A DNA stretch of 64,000 bases, taken from contig NC_092665.1 of the NCBI RefSeq assembly GCF_032118995.1, positions 13,620,512 to 13,684,511 on the forward strand, read 5' to 3'. This DNA is from Asterias amurensis. Lineage: Eukaryota > Echinodermata > Asteroidea > Forcipulatida > Asteriidae. A program made the position numbers and the translations under genes. Of the stretch, positions 42,121 to 53,241 are shown piece by piece (within the stretch, counting starts at the first letter, position 1; each line of letters begins with the position of its first letter). The notes beneath the pieces are model-generated. The model had not been told where the DNA came from and did not search any database. It saw nothing but the letters and a program-made list of their open reading frames with translations.

Positions 42121-42305
42121 GGGTAACCTCGATAGCCTAGTTGACAAGACACTGCTCTTGAACTTCAGGGGTCCCGGGTTCGAATCATACCCGAGGAACA
42201 TGATATTTTGCTCACGGGATATTTTTGTTCACGGGACTCGGGAAAGTATCCTGAGTTTACAGTGCTAATACACATCGGTGTATGGGTCAAAAAACAAAAT
42301 TTATT
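42121..42305 (+). mobile_element. tRNA-derived SINE (family S1), most complete copy
   Basis: A-box-like GATAGCCTAGTTGACAAGAC, B box GGGTTCGAATC, then the family tail ending TACACATCGGTGTATGGGTC and an A-rich end. About 180 bp. Confidence 0.72.
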
Positions 42306-42939
42306 TTCTCTATAATATTTGTTTTTATATATTATTATTGTTGTTATTATTTATCACGCATACTGGTATAACCGGTATGTATCTGGTAATTGTTTTAAAC
42401 AGTGTTTACATTAATTAACTAGGTCAGACTTCTTCTCTCTAATACGAAGGCGGGTTCACTTTTGTTCGAAAATGAGGGAGCTACTGCCTTAATGAAAACA
42501 CATTGTTTTCGTATCTAATGATAAAATTGTTGAAAACTCTTGTTTTTGTGTTTAGAATAGTATCCTGTTTAAAGGAACGTTACAGAATTGGTAAGAAACA
42601 AAATCGTGAAAATCACAGATTTACATAAAACTTACACGGTCTAATGATAATGATTGTTGAAAACATCCCTTGAAATATTTATGTCTGAAATCTCATATTT
42701 GATAAGAAATAAATAATTTAACTTTGCGTTTGGAGTTTATCGCTCAGTGAGCGTTTTGTTAATTTTTTTTGTTTGCATCAATGTCATGCAAAATGTGTAA
42801 TTGGTTTTTTTTTTTTTTACTATTTCTCGTGACCCAGATGGCCGATCAATTTGAAACTTCTACGGATTTGTCAGTTTATGTATATAGTGGATTACATAAA
42901 GTGCTTAAACTGCCAGCAACTATTTTGATTTTAAGATCA

Positions 42940-43480
42940 AAAGGGGGCCCTTGATATTAAAAGGAACAATTTTGTTTTAACTTGTTTTAAGGATCCGTGT
43001 GGAGAATATTGAAAGAAATACAGGATTATTGTTTGTTTGCGGAAAAATATACTAATTTCTGTCAAAAAACAAGGTTTGATGATGACGAAACACAGTTCAT
43101 GCGTCATTAATTTATGTTTGATACGAGAAGAAAGCCCTTGAAAATGGCGATCCGATTGTGGTAAAATTGTTAAGATTGAGCATGAAATTGGGATCGAATT
43201 AACCCGTTGAAACTGGTTTTTTTTTTTGTCCGACAGCTCTGTGCACAAAACTCCCATAGGGGAGGCTGTTGAAATCGTGTCTGAGCAACCCCGCTTACTG
43301 GAGCTTTTTGTTATCATGAAGTGTATAAGTCGCCCTATACTTTTGAAAATCGGATGCAGGGACATGCCAGAATGACTCAGGTACAAACGTAATCTCTTTA
43401 GCATTTTTAGTTCCATAATTATTTCAGAGCATGGCTGAAATATTTAATTTTTTCGGGCCAATTTTTGAATGAATATCATT
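42940..43480. repeat. Dispersed repeat, copy 2 of 3
   Basis: Blocks CTCTGTGCACAAAACTCCCA, GCTGTTGAAATCGTGTCTGA, AACCCCGC and GGACATGCCAG. The long minus-strand frame here (43416-42937) lies within the repeat and is not conserved in the other copies. Confidence 0.6.
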
Positions 43481-43979
43481 GTAAACAGCTGGATCGTGAT
43501 TTTTAACCAAGTTCATAGTTTTGCTTCTTACCAAATTAATTTGCCTGAAAATTTGCCCACATTTTCCTCCCCCTATTTTTATGCAAAATGACGGCCATAT
43601 TGAATTTTGAAATATTATAAATGTTTAAAGTACCGACCTAATTTTATGAGCAAAGTTTTGGCAGAATCGGCTTGTTCTTTGTAGTTATGTCAATGAGAGA
43701 TTTTTGTACGGTTTCAGGGGGAAAACGGCGGCCATTTTGTTTTTGACGTAAAAATTCACTTTCGCCGGGTTAAAATTGTATAAACCATCTTGACTCTTGT
43801 TCAAAGTGTATAACTGCACATTTTCATGTAAGAATTATGACAAACTGAATGAAACACACCTGAAAGTTAAGGTGCAACCCACCAAAAAATCTCCCATAGT
43901 GCAAATTGCTAAATATGCAAAAATACACAAAAAATACTTAAAAGTCTTAGAAGCTTTTCACTTAAAAGGGAAAATTATT

Positions 43980-44510
43980 CATTGACTCTTGAAATTTTAT
44001 TCTCTGCTGAAGTTTATATGGGGAGTCCCTGGGCCCGTCGAGTTAATCTCCCAAGGTGGAGGTTGATACTGGGATCGAAATTACCCGTACATTTTGTTTT
44101 CTCTCCGACAGCTCTGTGCACAAAACTCCCATAGTGGAGGTTGTTGAAATCGTTTCTGAGCAACCCCGCCTACTTGAGATTTGTTCTATCAAGCAGTGTG
44201 TAAGTCGCCCTAAACCTTAACAAAATGGACGCAGGAACATGCCAGGATGACTAAGGTACAAACTGCATCTCCCTAGCATTTTTTGTTCCAGAGTTATTCC
44301 AGAGCGTTGCTGAAAGTTTTTAATTGTCCGGGCCTATTTTTTGAATGACCCCCTTTTTGTTGGTTGGAATCCTGACTGCGCCGTGTCTTTGTATACGTTG
44401 TATACACGCACAGTGTACGTCAATTTCTGATAGGTGCCTGCTCGAGCCGTCGCATCTGGCCCCGCCTTAAAAATCGTCAGAGCATTAAGTTTTATACGAG
44501 AGGAAAACCC
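43980..44510. repeat. Dispersed repeat, copy 3 of 3
   Basis: CTCTGTGCACAAAACTCCCA, GTTGTTGAAATCGTTTCTGA and GAACATGCCAGGATGAC match copy 2 closely. The copy is followed directly by the 225-bp palindrome-rich element. Confidence 0.6.
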
Positions 44511-44532
44511 TTGAACATGGCAATCCTGTGGT

Positions 44533-44757
44533 GGATGGTTTTGCACGGGGGCGGACACAACTGCATATGCAAATGTGTCCGCAAATGTGTCCGGGCGGAC
44601 ACAATTGCATTATGCAGCAGCGTCCGGGTGGACACGATTGCATATGCAAAACCGTCCGGCGGACATTATTGCACATGCAATAATGTCCTGAGGCGGATAG
44701 TATTGCTAGAAGACATGCGACACCGCGACACGTGCATGCGACACCGGCCCTCTCCCA
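44533..44757. repeat. 225-bp palindrome-rich element, copy 2
   Basis: Same as copy 1 with only a few substitutions, one of which (CACATGCA) breaks the 28-bp palindrome. The flanks differ, so the copied unit has sharp ends: GGATGGTTTTGCACGGGGG and CCGGCCCTCTCCC. Confidence 0.85.
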
Positions 44758-44807
44758 TGCATGCTATACCATTAATAATAGATATCTCAGAATCGTAAAC
44801 CTGTGTC

Positions 44808-45203
44808 GTGATTTGTTGGTCTTCCAATAGAGTTAAACTGTTTTTCATGCGTATGAGCGAAGCGAAGGAGCATGAAATTGGACGTTTTCAAAGACCAAGA
44901 ATTAAACCTTTGTTCAAAATGAGCGACGTTGTACATTCCATAGCCTTTCTGCCAAAAGGGAAATTTTCAGATTTTGTTCAACAATTTCCACATTACTTTT
45001 GGAGTTATAAAGTAAAAGTTGAACATGTTTTGAGACGTGCCCCTCAAAATCAGACAGTGCAAACTGTCATTTGTGAGTGTTCAACCATAACTAGTGATGA
45101 CACTGAATGGTCCATATACGAAGAAGCTTGTATTCTACAACTTTGTCATGACTTATGTCAGGTCAACTTGAAGGCAACCCGAACTGCACTGAATGCACAA
45201 TGA
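44808..45203 (+). CDS. Unrecognised 131-residue open frame
   Basis: Continuous frame from ATG to TGA with protein-like composition (for example KGKFSDFVQQFPHYFWSYKV and SSTITSDDTEWSIYEEAC-like segments). No signal peptide, membrane span or known motif. It begins about 50 bp after the end of the second 225-bp palindrome-rich repeat. It could be a small lineage-specific gene, an exon, or chance. Confidence 0.2.
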   Translation: MICWSSNRVKLFFMRMSEAKEHEIGRFQRPRIKPLFKMSDVVHSIAFLPKGKFSDFVQQFPHYFWSYKVKVEHVLRRAPQNQTVQTVICECSTITSDDTEWSIYEEACILQLCHDLCQVNLKATRTALNAQ

Positions 45204-47296
45204 ACACTTCGGATTATGTACAATGGACATTCTTTAAACTGTAACTCACTAATCCCCAGGAAAATAATGACAACTGAAGAGTCAATTCAATGGCTGCATT
45301 GCCTGAAACTGAATTACATGTAAATTTCCTCGTTAGACAGACAGGGCGGGGCTAATATTCATTTTGGGTTGAGATTTCTTCACTCCCCAGAAATTCCGCA
45401 CATTGTTATTGGACCAGATACGCGTTGTGATTGGTCGAGACTGCTACTAAACCAATCCAGGTGCGCGCGTGCCAGAGCAGTCTTCATTGTTATGCAAATT
45501 TATCGCCCCTTGCGCTTTTAGCATAGAAAAGAATCCTTGTGCTTTTAGCATAGAAATCCAGGCACAGCAAAGACCGCATGGTTTAGTTTTGCACGGGACA
45601 GCGGACGGGTAGCATGGCGACTCTACGTGGCTGGATCATTTGGACCTCGTTTATCGGATGAACTTTTTCACAGTTGTTTCACTCTTTTATTACTGAAACA
45701 AACTGTAATAGACCCTTTGCATATTGTGGACATTACCTACGAAATTCTGAAGGTAAAACTTTAGTAACTTCTGAATATGAAGACTTTTGGTCAAGTTTCA
45801 CTAGAGTCTTTTTATGAGCAAAATCTCACATTGGTCTAATTTTGCAGTCGAGTTTACGACCCGCTTGAAAAATTCTACGGAGTTTTCGCTGGGTTGAGAA
45901 TTCCTCCAAGTTAGACAGAATAATTGTCGCCAGCATATTCAACCAACCTGCTGGTGTCATGAGCTGACTTCGATGTTGAGCTTGCGAGTAGGGCTGGAAA
46001 GTTCCAGGAGTTTGTTTAAATTCTGCTATAAGGACAACCAGAGAACTGTATGAAATGAACTTCTTTCAAATGGACTCACACTCTCCTGTTGAGCTTTCGC
46101 TTTTTGCTTGTGAGCTCCGTCAAGTTGCCATGAGAAGCTCTACCCTGGACAGAAAAAAAACCGATTTACTTGCGATATTGAAATTGAGAACTGTTATCTC
46201 GTGGACACTTTTTGCTGACTGTTGTCAGAACTTCGAAGCGGTTATGCCCAAATGGGTGAAGACAGAAGATCTATGGATTGTGTGGTATGGGTTCGGCGAA
46301 GTCGTCCAATGTGTTTGAGGTCGTCCGAGTTGGTAGAAGTCGTCCCAGTGACAAGTCGTCCAAGTGACAAGACAAGAACTTGTAAAGAGTGACTTTTAGT
46401 TTTGAGTTTTAGAACTGAACACTTTTGCTGACTGTTGTCAGAACTTTGAAACTTTTATCTATGGATTGTGTGGTATGGGTGTGTGGCTACAACAAGTCGT
46501 CAAAGGTGGTAAGACAAGATCATTAAGATGACGTTAAGTGGTAAGCGAAAATCTAACCCCATTCCTCCCCAATAATAACATGATTTTCATCGCGGTACTT
46601 GTTGATGTTGTCCACTAATATTGTCAATGGTGATGCCTTCACCTTTTTTTCTGATCCGGTTTTCTTGAGTTTGAGGGCATTTTGGTCGTGGCCAGAGTGA
46701 TGCCTGTTAAGACTAATTCTTGGAACATTTCCCAGGGTTTGGAAGAAGCTTGTGACTTCATGTATTGTCATTCTAAAGCTTTAAATTGGCATGGTTAAAT
46801 CAGACAAAATGTTTAGTTAGAGCCCCCTTAGCACTTGCATTCTTCTGTAAAAAGAATTTAAATATTCCTTCAAAAAGATTATTTACATAGGTCTGCCAAA
46901 GTGTCAATTCCTGTTTCAAAGTTAGTTAACTAGTTTTAACTTCTAAATACAAATCAAGGGAATAATATAATATTAAAATCACAGAAATCTTTTACTCAAA
47001 AGTAGTAAACATTTGCTGTAAGTATTATCATAATTATTTGTCAGTAATGTCTGAAAGTGCATAAACTAAGTGTTTAGCCTAAAGAAATGTTTTAATGGAA
47101 AACGGTTTTTTCCTTAAACAGTTCTCAAATAGTGTAAAACTAATAGTGTCAGAAGAAGATGTAGCATTTTGCAGTATACATTTTTACTAGACGATGAAAT
47201 TCGGTTAGGAATATCAACATGATTTAATTACGATAAGCTTAAATAAACTGTTAATATTTCTGATGAATAAATTTTATCAATTTATTGTGTGAAATC

Positions 47297-47323
47297 AATT
47301 AAAAAAAAAAAAAAAAAAAAAAA
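47297..47323 (+). repeat. Poly-A tract
   Basis: About 25 consecutive A within a degenerate repeat (relatives near 47630 and 48893 followed by GCAGGCA-type sequence). Confidence 0.8.
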
Positions 47324-49197
47324 ACTGTTACCAGAGTGCTGCTTGCAGGCATTCAGAAGTGAGCCCCGTCCCCCCCCCTTAAAAAAAGAGAAGCAAAGAC
47401 TTCAACTCGACCCAAGCAACAGTTTCCCCTTAAACTAGTTTAAAATCATGTAAGACTAAAACAAATATTAGTACACCTTGTAAGATGATGAATTGTTTCA
47501 GTAAGGAATATTAAAAAGTTTAATTTAGATATGCTAAATTAATCGTTTAATATTTCTGATGAAAACAGTTTCATCAAATTAATAACAACTGAATGGACAA
47601 TTGTATATAATAAATAAATAAAAAATAAAAAAACACAAAAAACATGTTTGTAGGGCATTGCGCAGCAGGCATCACATTGAGAAGTGAGCAAAACAAAAAT
47701 TAAGGAAAAAAAAGAAAAGGCCAAAGAAGACACGCCTCAAAGTAAAAAATGGAGCAGAAAGAAGAAGAAACGGAGATAAAGACAACATGAAGACACCCCT
47801 TGATGTTAAAGGTGATTATGGTACGTATAATGGTAAGTGGTTAGAGGGACATAGACTAGGCCTAGAACTTAATGTGTTGTTTTTCAACAGCTCCATAACA
47901 GTTTCAATAATGTCTCTATTGAGGAGTGGAAAACTTTAAGATCTTTTTAAAGACTTTAAAGTTCTCCAGCCCTCAAAACAAGGCATGTTTATTGGTAAGC
48001 ATCTAGATCTATAACCACATTCTTCCCCCAATAATAACAAGCAGGGTTCCTTTCTTATCCTTACTCGCTTCAGTACTTGTTGATGTTGTCTACTAATATT
48101 GTCAATGGTGATGCCAACCACAATTTGTCTGATCTGGTTTTCTTGATTTTGAGGGCATTTTGGTCGTAGCCAGAGTGATGCCTTAAAAAGTAAAATCATT
48201 TCTCTTGGAACATTTCCCCTGGATTTGAAAGATTCTGATGGCGACCTTACTTTGTTGACATTTTAGAGTACATTGGCATAATTAATTTGATAAATTAGCA
48301 TTAAAATGTTCAGTTATAGGAACCCTTATTGCATTCAGTTATTAAATTTGAGAATTTTTTAAAAAGTCTTAAGGAAAATCACCTAGACAAGAACTTGTTT
48401 CAAAATAGTAGGTTCTCTATAATTAATAACCTTTTGTGTAAAGTTTTTCTATGACAAAGCATTATTAAACACCCTGTAATGAACTTCTAAATGAAGTAAG
48501 AGGCTTATCAAAATATTTTTACCAACAGTTTTTTTTCTCTCAAAGCAACAAAAAAGGTCCATAAAAGCACAAATTATTCACAATGATAAATCAGTATGTG
48601 ACTAGCGCACAAACTGACTAAGCTTTGTGTTACTAGAAACAAAATAATAATTCAAGGTGAACTTGACAAAAATAAAATTATTTCCCACACTTAAGGTGCT
48701 CCCCATTAGTGTCAAACCATGTCAACATGTCACATTTGTAGTTTGCGCTAATCAGTCAATAAATCTTTCAGCTAGTGATATTTAAAAGGCTAATTTATTT
48801 AAGGTAAATTAATCGTTAAATATTTCTTGCTGAATAAATTGTATTGATTGATTGTGAGAGAAATGAACAGTAGTCACAATTAATTTTTAGGAAAAAAAAA
48901 ACAATCCAATACTTTCAGAGCGCTGTGCTGCAGGCAGGCAATAATTATGTTGCAAAGCACGCAAAAAAAAAGTTCGAGAAACAAGAACTGAAGAAGAAAC
49001 ATCAAACAAAGATGAAGAAGACATCCCAAGATGTAAAGGTGATTTTGGTATGTATAATGGTAGGTGGTTACAGAAGGCATAGAGTAAAGCCTAGAGAAGG
49101 CCTAGAACCTAAGTGTTGTTTTTCAACAGCTCCATGACACTTTTGCCTTCATTGAGGGCTAAAGATGAGACGCTCTGACTGGTGGTGTGAAGTCTAA

Positions 49198-49353
49198 AGG
49201 CTCGGTCACACCGGCCCCGATAACCAGATTGATAAAAACGCACGCCCTCGATTGATTGAATGAGCGCAGGCGTATTCTGCGTGGAGCATTTCAACCAATC
49301 GAGGGCATGCATTTTTATCGTTCTCGTTTTCGGGGCCTGTGTGACCGGGCCTT
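49198..49353. mobile_element. Inverted-repeat element, about 155 bp
   Basis: GGCTCGGTCACACCGGCCCC and its complement GGGGCCTGTGTGACCGGGCC, with inner GCCCTCGATTG/CAATCGAGGGC arms. Confidence 0.8.
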
Positions 49354-49466
49354 AAGAAGTACCAGATAGAGATGTTCTGAACAACCAGAAGTCCACATTG
49401 ATTGCCAAACAGGTTAAGTATCACCTGATCATAGGTAAGGTCAGGTCAGGTCAGGTAGGGTCAAGG

Positions 49467-49549
49467 TACTCCTAGAACTATTTCGGTTTTGTCCTTAAAT
49501 CGTCTTACGGGAGACGATAGCGGACGAAACCGAAATAGTTCTAGGAGTA
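49467..49549. other. Perfect 28-bp-arm hairpin
   Basis: TACTCCTAGAACTATTTCGG and CCGAAATAGTTCTAGGAGTA, extended by TTTTGTCC/GGACGAAA; the loop itself has CGTCT/AGACG pairing. An AGGTC microsatellite precedes it. Confidence 0.85.
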
Positions 49550-49867
49550 GGGTCAGGGTATAGACGTTCCTAATTACAACCGTTCTTTTCACAGCAATAA
49601 CCACCTTTCTTTTCGCAGCAGTAACCCCCCGTTTTTCCCTTTCATTTGAAGAAATCACTTTCCATTTTCACTACTAATATTTTTTTAATTTTTTTTTACA
49701 GATTGCAACTTGATTCCATGAAGCAGATGGAACTTAAACCTTGTAGGTTGTAGGACAGGTAGAGATGACTAGTAAGGCATGAGGTAATAGTATGGTTCAG
49801 CCAACCCTTAAACCTTACTCCTACCACATAATTACAGTTGTCTCATTCACTGCCTACAGCTAAGTTT

Positions 49868-50130
49868 GTAAGTTTGGGTAAGTTACAGGGAAGTTCAACT
49901 TGACATGGTTTATAATTCTTCTGAACTTTTTTTTTCCAGATACTCTTCGTTGATGCAGCCTGGCAGTTTTACTTCAAGCGTGGCAGGAATTCGGGTAACG
50001 TATAAGTTTGGGTAAGTTACAGGTAAGCCCAACGAGACATGGTTTATAATTCTTCTGAACTTTTTTTTTCCAGATACTCTTCATTGATGCAGCCTGGCAG
50101 TTTTCACTTCAAGCCAGGCAGGAAGTTGGG
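49868..50130 (+). repeat. 134-bp tandem duplication carrying a micro-exon-like unit
   Basis: GTTTGGGTAAGTTACAGG recurs at 49872 and 50006, followed each time by the same polypyrimidine tract, AG, ATACTCTTC, a roughly 55-nt body and a GTAACG. The intact acceptor-like and donor-like borders in both copies are what is notable. Confidence 0.65.
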
Positions 50131-52559
50131 TAACGTATCAGTTTGAGTTACAAGGTTATTATAAAATGTTGGTGATTGACCACAAAGGAGCTTTTAGGAA
50201 CCTGCTCTGGCCCTAAGCTGCTTTTATTAAATTATGATGGCACAATTGTAAGTTCTAAAATGCTTTCTTTTAACTGAAAATGATTCTACAAACTATCTCT
50301 CATCTCAAGTTGTTAAGATTTATCCGAAGCACTTGGAAGCAATGCTCCACAATAAGTCCTTTGGCATTGGACTGAGAAAATCTTTCCAGACGCAACTAAT
50401 TTGCGTTCATCTCGATTGGTCAAGATGGTTTATAAATGTACCCTTTTTTTCAATAACTTCTCACTCAGACCTTCTTCATTGGCAGATAAAATACCTGAGC
50501 TGCGGACTGCTGAAGGACTGCTCTTCATTGACGTAGTCTGCCAGTTTCAACTGTGGGCCTGGCAAGGAATTTGGTATTGTATCATTAACAGTATTACAAG
50601 GTTTGACTGGAAGAGAATTATTAAGAGCTCCAACCTAAATCTACTTGGATTAGAAGCAATCACTCGCAGACTAAATCCCCAACGCTTTGGACTTAAAATC
50701 TTTAGAGGATCAACTAAGCTGATTTGACTTCTTAAAAGTGTTTGTTGTTATAAATGTTTGGATTAATTTTTATTAATCACAAAACTATTCTATACAAAGT
50801 AATCTCTCAGAAGTGAATTGCCAAAAGAGGGCGTTTACGAACCATCTCTCAGCCCAAGCTACTTGGAAATGATTATTGACACAAAAAGTTGGAAGCAATC
50901 AACAAACTAAAATCTCCCACAATTGGATTTCACAATTAAAAATCCTCAAAGAAGCAACCCTAAGTTTGTCGTTGAAAATATTTGGATGGAATTCAAGAAG
51001 TTCAAATGCTGTTTCTGAAATTGTATATTATGAAAGTAACGGTCCACAACTGGTAATAGTCAATGTAATGGAAATCTTAAGCAACTGAAAAAAAGTTGAA
51101 ATTAGTTGGTAAAGATATCATTTATAATCATCAACTTTTCATTGTTTGTCTTCAGAGAACAGATACTAGATGAGGTGATGCAGTCTTGCAGTTTGATTTC
51201 AGGCATGACAGGGAATTGGTAAAGTATCAATTTAAAGTGTTTAAGTTATTATAAGGTAAAGTTTGACTGGAAGAGAATTACCAAAAGAGAGCTCTCATCC
51301 CAAGCTGTTTGGAGTAGATCATGAAAGCATCCACAAACTAAATCTCCTACACATTGGGCTTAAAATCGTCAAAGAAGCAACTTGACTGTTTTCAGTTCTT
51401 GAAGATGTTCGCGATCAAATAAAAGCTTGGATCGAGTTTATGAGTTCTAAAGTTCTCCAATCCCCAAAACAGTCTACAAACTCTTTCACAGAAGTAAAAT
51501 TACCAAAGGAGTGTTTTTTCAAAATATCTCTCGCCCAAGCTACATTGGTACACAAATTTGGAGGCAATCATAACAAAAATTATGCTCTCACTCATTGGAC
51601 TTGAAATCTTCAACGGAGCAACTATAAAATTGATGTTGGTAGAAACATTCGGATGGAATTTTATACTAAAATGCTTTTCTTTTCATCTGAAATGTATTCA
51701 ACAAACTAAACCTCTCATCTAAAGTTTTTTGGATATATAATTATTGCTAAAACAATTGGAAGTAATCCACAGATAATTTCACAGGCATTGGACAAACAAT
51801 CTTGAGCAACTGAAAAAAGTTTAACTTAGTTGGTAAATTAATGGTGTAAAACTATCAACTTTTTCTTGTTCGTCTTCAGAGCATCTTCATTTGCACAGAT
51901 ACCGGAGGTGATGCTACTCTTCATTGATGCAGTCTGGCAGTTTGAACTTCAGCTGGGAAATTGGTAAATTTTCTTTTTATTAATGCAAATAATAGTTAAT
52001 GACCTAAAGTTTCAACCCTAGTGGAGTCTTTTATGGTAGCCTTCGATCAAGACTCTGCTAGTGTCGACGAAACATCAGGCCATTAACTTTTGTTTGCATT
52101 TATACCGTGGTCCTGTTTGCAACAGGCTAGCCAGTTCTATTTCCAGTTTAAATTACTACAATGTAAAATTTTGAAAGAATTACCAAAAGAGAGACCTCAC
52201 CCCAAGCTGCGTGAAGCATACGTTATATCCACAAACTAAATCTCCTACTCATGGGACTTGGAGTTTTCAGAGGAATAACTTATAATAACTTTTTTACTTC
52301 TCACTTCTCAATGATGGTTTTGCTTAGAAAAGTTTGAATGGAGTTTTCAAAGTTCTAGAATGCTTTCTTTCAAGTAAGTTTCAGGCTGACACTTACTTGA
52401 CACTATCTCTCACCTCGGTTGTTTGGATCCAACTGATACCAACAGTTGGAGATATAGTCCACAATTAATCACACATGCATAAGACTGAAAAGTTGAACAA
52501 TTAGACATACCCATTTTTGATTTGTAAAAAAAAAAAAAGTTGTTACGAGAGATCACCTT

Positions 52560-52775
52560 ACATCACAAGGCCACCTTGAGGGCCACTTCAAGGTGAGGGC
52601 TACCCTTAACATTCACCAGGGGCATGTTGCAACCTACTCCTGGGGCTGAAGCAGTAACCCCTTCACATTATACCTCCCAAACTGTTTACAAAGAAGTTAT
52701 AGTAAAAACCCTTGCTCAAGTGGGCACAAGTGTTGTGACAGGGATTTAAACCCACACTCTGCTGCTGACAACGCC
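52560..52775 (-). mobile_element. tRNA-related repeat (family S3)
   Basis: Minus-strand B-box-like GGGTTTAAATCCC near 52755. The rest matches partial copies at 26796-26880 and 62284-62390 (shared plus-strand blocks GGCCACTTCAAGGTG and CTACTCCTAGGGCTGAA). Confidence 0.55.
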
Positions 52776-53123
52776 ATAGCTTAGGTCCGGTGATATAGAC
52801 CACTTAAAGACGAGAGACACCAGAAAACTAAAATTGGGGTTGGGATGGAGGAGGTACTTTTCAGATTCTTGTTAGCCGACCACTTTGAAAAAAGTTGGTG
52901 AGAGTGATCTTACAATAATTTTTAATGGTTCAATTTTTCCATATACAGATTGCGAGAACGAGCCTTGAAGAAGACATCAACCCAAGATGACATCAGAGAT
53001 AACAAGGATGGAACTCCGGGCTGGACAAGAGCTGAAGACTGACTGGAGCAAGTCTAATCAAGATGAGGATCAGCATCATCCGGATCACGAGGGCGCACTA
53101 CCCTGAAATGACAACTAGAGCCT

Positions 53124-53241
53124 TGGGCTGTATCTGAATTGGTGGCTACAGTTACGGCTATGACGTATTCTTATACTTCATTGCATGATGATGTCAAAAC
53201 TAGCCGTAGCCATAGCTGTAGCCACTAATTCGGACACAACC
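53124..53241. mobile_element. Inverted-repeat element, about 118 bp
   Basis: GGCTGTATCTGAATTGGTGG and CCACTAATTCGGACACAACC, with inner GCTACAGTTACGGCTA and its imperfect complement. Confidence 0.75.

Noticed and set aside
42121..42200. tRNA gene candidates here and at 22560-22670, 41685-41785, 58150-58285 and 61550
   Set aside because: A and B box-like words are present, but acceptor stems do not pair and the same tails recur, so these are SINEs.
42937..43416. 159-codon minus-strand open frame, the longest single ORF in the window
   Set aside because: It lies within a dispersed repeat; the other copies (38080-38640, 43980-44510) do not keep the frame, and it shows no domain or signal.
46055..46318. 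87-codon plus-strand frame near the edge of the non-coding block
   Set aside because: No motif, no conserved copy, and no supporting splice sites found; kept only as a possible short ORF.
50401..50727. 108-codon plus-strand frame
   Set aside because: It sits in the degenerate modules at 49.9-52.5 kb; related modules have stops and indels, so the frame is not conserved.
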